NCBI GenBank assembly: GCA_029339505.1
Contig: JAQISU010000233.1
Location: 1,596,001 to 1,660,000 of the forward strand
Length of the DNA stretch: 64,000 nt
Direction of reading: 5' to 3'
From: Unio delphinus
Taxonomy: Eukaryota; Mollusca; Bivalvia; Unionida; Unionidae
Under the pieces are notes generated by a model, which saw only the letters and a list, made by a program, of their open reading frames with translations, made no database searches and was not told the origin of the DNA. Made by a program: the position numbers and the translations under genes. Shown piece after piece: positions 53,780-64,000 of the stretch (position 1 is its first letter; every line of letters begins with the position of its first letter).

Positions 53780-55550
53780 CCGCGGTGGATGTGGTAGATT
53801 AGCATAGGGATGACAGGCGAGTTTCTGGAGCGCCAGAACCAGATACTCTGGGCAGATGGGGCTTATTAACATTGGGTGGTCGCCCATCTAGGAAAAGGTA
53901 AACTATGACTTAAAATCTTTGCTGCCTTGCGACTATACCCTCTCATGGTAAAGGCTAAGAGAGTAAACCCATACAGAAAATCCAGAGACTGAGTCCCTAA
54001 GTTGACTTGGCATTGTTTTCAGTACCATATCGGCAACTCCTGCGACGTCGTTGGTGAAACGACGTATTGTCTAGTCCTTTCCCTTGGATATGTCAGCTGC
54101 GTGGAGAGGGGGAATCTGCTGTATGGGCAAACACTGATGCTCCATATCACCCTGCCAACGCTTCAGCCTTGGAGAGGACACGCCAGCTTCGCTTCACACA
54201 ATACGGGAAGCAGCAGTTTATTGGTTATACGCAAAAGGGTTGCTTTAGACGGTGTTACAGAGAAATGCAGAGAACAACACTAACACCTCTTCCTTTCCTT
54301 TATGCACCTCACCAAGACGATTGATCTGGTCATTAGAAATGGACTCGTCACAATTCTGGCAAAAATTTGATGTCCTTCAAAGCTGCTAAGCATGATCCAG
54401 TCCTTCCACAATGACATGATAAGGATAGTGCAGTACGATCGCGCAGCATCTGACCTCTTCAAACTCCGCAGCTGAGTGAAACAGGGTTGTGTCCTAGCCC
54501 CCACGCTTTTTGGCATCTTCTTCGCTGTCATATTCAAGCATACTTTTTGAGACGCCCTGAGAAGAGATATTTCTACACATGCGATGAGACAGCAAACTGT
54601 TCAACCTGCAACGACTCAAGGCAAAGAGCAAAGTGCGTGAAGCAGCCATCAGGAACATGCTCTTCACAGACGGTTCTGCTCTAGCTTCTCACCAAAAAGC
54701 TGAGTTACAGCACTTGATGAAACGCTTTGCTAAAGCATGTGGGGAGTTTGGATTGACCATCAGTCTAAAGAAAACAAATGTTATGGCTCCGAACGCCGAT
54801 TCCCCCAAGCATTATCATGAACAAGCGGATTTGAAAAGTATCAATAACTCGCTCCAGCTTGTCTCACAATGTGTGGAATAACAGTATGCTTACCCTGCAT
54901 ACTAAGATCTTGTGCTATGCCTGCGTGCTAAGCCCTCTCCTGTATGCCTGTAAAACCTGGACTCTGTATGGCTCACAGGACAAGAGACTGAGCGTCTTGC
55001 ACATGCGATGTCTCCAATCACTTGGAGCGATCTAGTAACAAACAACAAGGTGTTTGAACGTGTCGAGATTCACAGCATAGACACAATCCTCCGCCAACGT
55101 CGCATCCGATGGCTGGGCCATGCACGTCGGATGAATGACGGATGGATTCCCAAAGACCTTCTTTATGCGGAACTTGCCTCTGGCAAAAGATCGATAGGAC
55201 AGCCACATCTCAGCTTCAAGGATGTATGCAAGCGCGACATGAAAGCCCTTGACATCGATATCAACACTTGGGAAGAGCTTGATCTAGACAGGTCCAGCTG
55301 GTGACACACTCTAATTGCTGGTTTGAAACCCAATGAGGACAAGTTACGCTTTCTAGCTGAGTAAGAAGCAGCAGCTCCAACACAAACAAGACTCAACTTT
55401 CAAGTGAAGCAAGGACGGCCACTACCATGTTGGGCTACATATACACTACAGACACTGCACCACCACCAACCGGGACATCTCTCATGGGCGCACATCCATC
55501 GTCTATCGAGAGTAACGGTTGCCAACTCCAAGATATGCATGTCTTTTCTC
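53780..55550 (+). mobile_element. Decayed, internally deleted non-LTR retrotransposon
   Basis: A 5' leader with CCGCGGTGG, CCATCTAGGAAAAGG and TACCCTCTCATGG runs to about 54250. Reverse-transcriptase pieces follow at once, so the endonuclease is missing. They are KTIDLVIRNGLVTILAK, then VKQGCVLAPTLFGIFFAV, then LFTDGSALASHQKAELQHLM and FGLTISLKKTNVM, then RRIRWLGHARRMND and HLSFKDVCKRDMKALDIDIN. The catalytic F-A-D-D box is changed to F-T-D-G. Several frame changes and stops are present. The element is dead and of the type often annotated as craniofacial-development-protein-2-like or endonuclease-reverse-transcriptase. Confidence 0.8.
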
Positions 55551-55599
55551 GGCGTTTTGAAATCATTAGTAGCCATTACCCATAAGGTTTACTAAGTTC

Positions 55600-56115
55600 C
55601 ACAGACTGTACTCTCTTTTGCCAGGGGTGCATTTTGTGTGTAATATGTAATATTTCATCCCGTGTTTATGTTTATGGACTGCCAATCTTATTGAGTTTCT
55701 TATTCACCTAAAGGAAAAAAGTACATATTTGTGTAGTAATTTCTTGTGACTTCATGTTTGTGGATATGCATCCAAACATTTCTGTATTATTTATGTTACT
55801 TTTCTTATTTTCCGTTCTTGTCAGATCTTTTTCTTTCAAAATAGCTTTTTGAAAAGTTATTTGAGGCTTTCGGGGAGATGGGCTAAACAAAGAGTGATTG
55901 TGGTTGTGGTGGTGAAATCGCAGGTCAGTAAACGCAACTATCTCCTTGGGATATAGATATGACTGATAAATGTTCTCTTCCCCTCGAAGTGGTCTTGCTT
56001 TGCAATCATTGTTTATTTGTAAATTTAGATTTAAAGTTTGATTGCAGAAAATACCGTTACTTTTTCGCTTTTTTATATTTTCATAATCTAATTTTCTAAT
56101 TATTTACAGTTTAAT
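55600..56115. other. Spacer between retrotransposon and SINE
   Basis: Nothing is recognised in this AT-rich stretch. Confidence 0.4.
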
Positions 56116-56119
56116 TGAG

Positions 56120-56370
56120 GGGCCCCGAGTGGCCGAGTGGTCTAAAGCACTCATCGTTATGGATTACTGCCATCTCACCTATGTTTGCGTGGGTTCGAGT
56201 CTCAGATTCGGCCAATGTAGGTATGTGATAAAACTTGCCACATAGCTTCTCGTGGGTCGGTTGTTCTTTCCGGGGGTTTTCCCGCGTTTTTCATCCACCA
56301 TTAATACTAGCCACCATGCATAGACTATAGCTTGCTGAAAAATGGCATTAACCGTTAAACCCTTCAACAA
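56120..56370 (+). repeat. tRNA-derived SINE
   Basis: A well-preserved head has an A box (TGGCCGAGTGG) and B box (GGGTTCGAGTC), followed by body TTTTCCCGCG and TTAAACCC and a CAACAACAACAA tail. It is the best-preserved member outside the duplication. Confidence 0.8.
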
Positions 56371-56379
56371 CAACAACAA

Positions 56380-58540
<2,161 letters not shown>

Positions 58541-58544
58541 CTCA

Positions 58545-61500
58545 CACATGGCGCACGGAATGTACGCATCTTAACGACAGAGACGATGTGGAAAGACCCC
58601 AGAAGAGAACCGCCCTAATAGGAAAGGAACTCGCCAGATACAACGTGGACATTGCTGCCTTGAGCGAGACCCGGATTACAGGATAAAGCTAACTCTGTGA
58701 AATGGGCTAAGGATAAACTTTCCTTTGGATCAGCAGAGAAAATGAACAGCGCTGTGAGGCTGGTTTCGGATTTGCAGTGAAAACAGCACTGATTGGCAAA
58801 CTGGCTGGATATCCCAAGGAAGTAAAAGACAGATTAATGATTAATGACCATGAAACTCCCACTCTTGTCTAGCAGAATGCACCCTATCATCACTTGCTAT
58901 ACTTGAACATTGACCAACCCAGATGAAGTGAAGATAAAATTCACTGAGCATCTTCACTATATTATTGCTGATGTTCCAATGGCGGATAAGCTCGTCATTC
59001 TTGGCGATTTCAATGCAAGATGCAAGAGTAGGCTGTGATCACGTTGCCTGGGATGGAGTGCTAGGAAAGCACGGAGTGGGTCACTGAATAGCAACGATCT
59101 CAATTTGCTCCAGACTTGCGCAGAGCATGAACTGCTGGTCACCAACACAGTATTTCGCCTCCCTACCCGTAAACGGATGTTGTGGATTCACCCACGATCT
59201 ACGCACTGGCACCTCATCGACTATGTCATTGTCAGGAAGAACAAAGGAAGGATGTGCGTTTGACCAAGCCCTTGTGAGGCACTGACTGATGAACAGAGCA
59301 CCACCTCATCATCACCAAGCCCAACATCTGAATTCAGCCAAAAGACACCCACAGGGAAGCAAGGCTTCTAAACGACTGAACATCACCAAGCTTAAATGCA
59401 TCAGTACTAGATCGTCTCTCATGAATGCTTTGGAAGAACGTTGGAAATCCATCCCTCTCGACAATCAGAATGAGAAGACGGACTGAGCGGATTCAGAGAA
59501 CTGGTCTACATCACAGTTTATGAAATCGTAGGACCCTCAACCAGAACGCATCAAGAATAGTTTGATAAGAACTGCAATGAGATCAAACAGTTGCTAAATG
59601 AGAAACATGGCTTCATCAAAATCTACATCAACAACCATAGTTTCACCTCCAGAAAAAAATGTGTACAATAACATATGCAGAACTGTACATCAGATGCTTC
59701 GTCGGATGCAAGACACATGTCTAAGCAACAAGGCTGCTTCAATCCAGTGCTAGGCATGACATGAATAACTTCTACCATGTCGTTAAAGAAGTGCATGGAC
59801 CTACATCCTCTGGATTATCCCCCCTTATCATCGCAGACGGATGATACTGACAAAGAGAGGAGTCTTCAATGATGAGCTGAACACTTTGATAGCGTCCCTA
59901 CTTGTCTTTGATATATCAGTGATGAAGCCATCAGTCGTCTCCCTAATTACCCATCAACGAAGCACTGGATACCCTCCACCCTTGCTGGTGACACAGAAAG
60001 CGATACGTCTGCTCTCCAGTGGCGACGCATCTGGTTCTAACTCAATCACAGCTAACTTTTACAAGGAAGGGAGCACAGCCCTGATATAAAGTCTCCACCA
60101 ACTGGTTTTACTAATTTGGCAGCAAGAGATGATCCGCCAGAAATTCAAAGATGCTTCCATGATCCACCTGTATAAGCGCAACCGGAACCTCGAGGCCTGC
60201 GACAACTACCTGGGCATATCATTACTCTTAATTGCACGAAAGATACTCATCAAAATCCTACTGAAACGCAAATACTACGAGCGAGCCAGTGTGGATTCCA
60301 AAATGAATGTGGGACCATCGACATAGTACTTGATGCGTGGCAGCTACCAAAGAGATGTCAACAGTAAGTCACATACCTCTATTGCATCAACGTCGACTTG
60401 ACAAAGGCCTTTGATACTGTCAGCAGAGATGGCTCGTGGAAGGTAATGGCCAAGTACGGATGCCCAAGGAAAATGTATATCCATGGTACAGCATTTACAC
60501 GATGGAATGCAGGCGAGAGTCCATGGCAATAGAGAGACATCTGAGGCTTTCACAGTAACCAATGGTGTCAAGCAGGGTTGTGTTCTGGCACAAACACTGT
60601 TCAGTCTGATGTTCTCCGCTGACTAATGTTTTCAAAGACCGAGAGGTTGAAGTCAGCATTATATACCATACAGATGGAAATCTATTCGATCACAGGAGGC
60701 TTCAAGCAAAAACCGAGATCATGGCCGAAGCCATCAGGGAGTTTCTATTTGCTGATGACTGCACCCTCAATCCTGGCTTTGAAATCGACCTGCAGTGCAG
60801 CCATTACAAGCTCACCAGCTACTGAACAAGCTTTGGGCTCACCATCAGTATCAAGAAGACTCAAGTCTCGCATCAGCCGGCCCCTTAAAAGCCTTATGTT
60901 GAGCCCAACATTGCCTTCAACGGCCAAAAACTCAACTTAGGAAACCTTTTTACCTACCTTGGCATAACGCTGTCACGGATCGCCACTATTGACGACGAAA
61001 TGAACCTTCGCATTGCCAGAGCCAGCGCAAATTTTGATGAATTGTATGCAAACGTCTGGAATAAAAGAGGCATCAGCACCCAGATCAAACTAAAGGTATA
61101 GAGGGCAGTTGTGCGCCCTACACTACGTTACTCATGCGAAACGTGGACGTGTACTAATGCCATGCTAGGAAGCTGAACCACTTTCACACCACAAATCTCA
61201 TGAAACTCCTCAAGATCAAGTGGCAGTACAAGGTTCCAAACACAGAGGTACTCGCCCAAGCATGTCTCCCGAGCATTCACACCATCCTCATGCAGTGCAT
61301 CTGCGCTTGGCGGGATATGTTGTATGCATACCAGACCACCTGCCGCCTAAGAGACTCTTCTATGGAGAGCTACGGCGGGGACAGCGATCCAGCGGAGGTC
61401 AGAAGAAACGCTTGAAGACAATATGAAAGCTGCATTGAAAGCATTCAATATAAACCTTGATTTTTGGGAGCTTACATCAAGCGATCGAGTCACTTGGTGT

Positions 61501-61650
61501 TCTTTTGTGTACAAATCTAGCAGGACAACAGCTGCTGAGCTGAAGAGACAAGCCTGAAGAGCACGTGCCATATACCCTTCTGGAAATGTCCCAGTCATCC
61601 CCTCTCCCTTATGCAAACGAATATTCCGTGCGACTGGTGGCCCACCTTTC
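58545..61650 (+). mobile_element. Decayed full-length-scale non-LTR retrotransposon (endonuclease and reverse transcriptase)
   Basis: Read through frame changes, the plus strand gives an apurinic-type endonuclease ([47 protein letters not shown]). A reverse transcriptase follows: FKDASMIHLYKRNRNLEACD, YLGISLL, VDLTKAFDTVSRDG, FLFADDCTLNPGFEID, FGLTISIKKTQV. The C-terminal part has VVCIPDHLPPKRLFYGEL and NINLDFWELTSSDRVTW. The catalytic F-A-D-D is kept, but numerous stops and shifts make it inactive. The element is about 3.1 kb and more complete than the one at 53780. It inserts by target-primed reverse transcription in the family. Confidence 0.85.
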
Positions 61651-61812
61651 CTTCCTAAGTTGTTGATGCCTCTCACGTTTTTGACGCTCCATACATTTTG
61701 GATGATGCGATCATCTCATTTTTGATTAATCGGATATTGCACTTATCTTGTCTATAGGAGACTATCTTTCACTGGCGAGGATATTATTCCATCCTTTGGT
61801 CCAATATGCATA

Positions 61813-62091
61813 GTGTTCCCTATAACAATTTCGATGCTTCTCAAAATGATTAGTTTTACAATATTACAATATTATGTTATTCTGGTCATGTTGGTGATGG
61901 ACGGTAGAACTGGCAAACACGTAGCTTTAAATGCGGACGACGTCGAAGTCAAAGAAAAAAGCCTACGAGATATTAGAAGACTTGTCAGAAGGAATCGGAA
62001 GGACATAGAGGAAACAATACTTCTTATAATATCACAAAAAATATATTCAGATCCACAGATAAGGAAGACAATAGCCAAGAAAACAAAATAA
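61813..62091 (+). CDS. Hypothetical small protein
   Basis: This 92-codon plus-strand frame starts with a hydrophobic stretch (MLLKMISFTILQYYVILVML) that could be a signal peptide or membrane anchor. A charged part follows (DDVEVKEKSLRDIRRLVRR and NRKDIEETILLIIS). The composition is more protein-like than most frames here, but no homolog is recognised and no splice partners were found. It may be chance or the tail of a mobile element. Confidence 0.25.
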   Translation: MFPITISMLLKMISFTILQYYVILVMLVMDGRTGKHVALNADDVEVKEKSLRDIRRLVRRNRKDIEETILLIISQKIYSDPQIRKTIAKKTK

Positions 62092-62099
62092 TATAAAAC

Positions 62100-62970
62100 T
62101 AATAACACATGTTAGTATAAGATACAGAACTTAAACAATATTGGAGTACTGACAATGGACAAAATTGGGCGACCCACAAAATACCTCATAGATTTTAATC
62201 TGGATCAAATGTTTTACTGCTGATGATGATCATGCATCCAGGTTGAACATCTCCGACTCATAATGATCCCTACACTACACGATTATTGGACACGTAAATG
62301 GAAAATGAGTCTAGCTGGCTTCACGCTGTCAGTCTTCCTCTTAAGGAATGAGGATCATTATCTTCTTCACGATGCTGTAATGAGCCTGCCATTTTAAGAA
62401 CCGTTGTTATTGGTCCTTCTGCTGTATCTATTTCTTCTCATTTCTCATATTCTTACATCTAAAGCTTCATTTACTCTCCTAACACATCTTCAATGTGACC
62501 TTTTGCCATCCCAAGTTAAGTATTTCTTTCGTACGTCTGGTTATGGGGTGCTTGTCCCTGTGCATATACATTATTGTTTTGTGATATGTTTCATTTGCAG
62601 ACAATATCATTACTGGTGATGAATAAGACTGGCGAAAGGCACCACATTATATGCTAGAGGTATGGCCATTGATGAAAACATCTTTCACATCTGAGACACG
62701 AAAATAAAAGAAATCATCCACAAGTTACAAATGTAAATGATAAGTGGACATATAGAGATAAGGGAATAGAGTATTTCGTTTGTGTTTTTCACGGCCAAGT
62801 TATATATATATATATATGCAATTGAATAACGTAGCTCATTGTGATGTGGCTAATGTCGAATTAATGAATCTCAAGAAGTTTGGAAAAGTATCGAGGATCA
62901 TTTCAATTTTGTTCAAAAACACTTCAACAAAAATAATCCTGACCTTTGCCAGAGCCATTTGGTCCACAAA

Positions 62971-63048
<78 letters not shown>

Positions 63049-64000
63049 TATGAGAATCATTCTGAAATTTTCTTTTAATGTTCGACATCTCGATCCAACA
63101 ATTCCCACTGATTTCAATTAGTAATTTAACAAAGAACCAGACAAAACTCACTAAACAATAATGATCGATGACCAAATATTTTCTCGTTGTTTCCAACAGG
63201 AATTTTCCGAAAGCAAAGCACAACAACAATCTCTGCAGTTCTTTTGCTACTCTGGATGGAAACACAATTGTCAATAGCTGATTTTTCAATCACGCACAAT
63301 ACAATATCCATCGAACACAACACATGACTTGGTATAATGTTTGTGTTTAATGTTGTTGAGTACAGCATATTTGGAAACATCATTCATTTGCTGATAGACG
63401 ATGTTTGTCAATGTGCATACTGTCATAGCTTCGTTATTAATATTTCCCTATGAGTGTTGGTTAAATACTAAGATCGTTATAAATAGAAGTAAAGATATTT
63501 ATGTGTGACTGGGTCTTGAAAATTTGTGTTCCTCATAAAAATATATATCATACATGATGCTTACCACATCCTCCTTATAATTTTAGTGATTTGTTTTATC
63601 TGGTAAACAACCCAGTGTGCTCTAGAATGGAACATTCCACTAAATAAACATAGTATTTCCAGAAAAGGTCAGGTAGAGGGAATTATAATATTGTTAACTG
63701 TTATTGTTACTTTCAATGTTATTATTGTGTTCAGTATTTAATCTGGGTGAATTTAGTGTTTCAAATTATTTATTCACTGGAAATACAAAGAGCTCTTCAA
63801 TGATATTCTTGAACTGAAACATTAACTTGGAAATATAATGAATTAAGACAAAGACATTTTAGAATAATTTAGTGGGATTAATAGGAAGACTGTTAGTACA
63901 TGATCAAACTAAATGCTAGCTTTACATTTTTACACTGAAGACTACTGGCGCATCAACATCGTTAGCATTTTATCTTATTTTAACATCTCTGGAATATAAT
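62100..64000. other. AT-rich sequence at the right end
   Basis: (AT)n tracts lie at 62801-62817 and 62974-63046. No gene is supported in the remaining sequence. Confidence 0.45.

Noticed and set aside
62924..63289. Walker-A-like GPNGSGKG on the minus strand near 62950
   Set aside because: The final residue is G rather than S/T, the frame runs through an (AT)n tract, and it stops a few codons later. No ATPase context is present.

Overview
This is an AT-rich, intron-containing animal sequence with dense microsatellites, tRNA-derived SINEs and decayed non-LTR retrotransposons. No bacterial-style operons are present. The recognisable exons belong to an inhibitor-of-apoptosis (BIR-UBA-RING) gene and a G2E3-like HECT ubiquitin ligase gene. 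Both families are strongly expanded in bivalve and other lophotrochozoan genomes, so a mollusc is the most likely source. That assignment is inference; no species is claimed.

The dominant structure is a head-to-tail duplication of about 27 kb. Copy 1 runs from the left edge to about 24.4 kb and copy 2 from about 27.44 kb to 51.6 kb. Each copy carries, on the minus strand, a HECT-ligase gene (SAM-like N-terminal exon at 4.1-4.3 / 31.5-31.7 kb; catalytic C-lobe exon of copy 2 at 25.7-25.9 kb) and, upstream in transcription order, an IAP gene (BIR exons at 21.7 and 20.6 / 48.6 and 47.6 kb, UBA at 18.6 / 45.3 kb, RING at 15.8 / 42.4 kb). The C-lobe of HECT copy 1 should lie left of the window. 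I traced splice sites and codon phases by eye. The IAP frame from BIR to stop is coherent in both copies, except for one stop codon near the start of the BIR exon in copy 1. The HECT genes look like pseudogenes: both copies share two frameshifts in exon 2, and copy 2 has a broken splice donor, a premature stop and a 1-base insertion.

Between the two genes each copy holds a 42-bp minisatellite (42 versus 24 units, differing by exactly 18 units), a 2.9-kb relic of an unidentified minus-strand coding region that is possibly viral or transposon-derived, a tRNA-type SINE, a 426-bp tandem duplication, and the C-terminus of a pogo/Tigger-like transposase. Inside the IAP gene a 12-unit minisatellite appears to be built from an exon's own 3' splice-site region.

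The remainder (51.6-64 kb) lies outside the duplication. It contains two decayed non-LTR retrotransposons (53.8-55.55 and 58.5-61.65 kb), a SINE, microsatellites and otherwise featureless AT-rich sequence. Copy identity is very high in the middle of the unit, falls toward the BIR exon, and is clearly lower beyond about 20.74 / 47.76 kb. This suggests an older duplication partly homogenised by conversion, or two duplication events.
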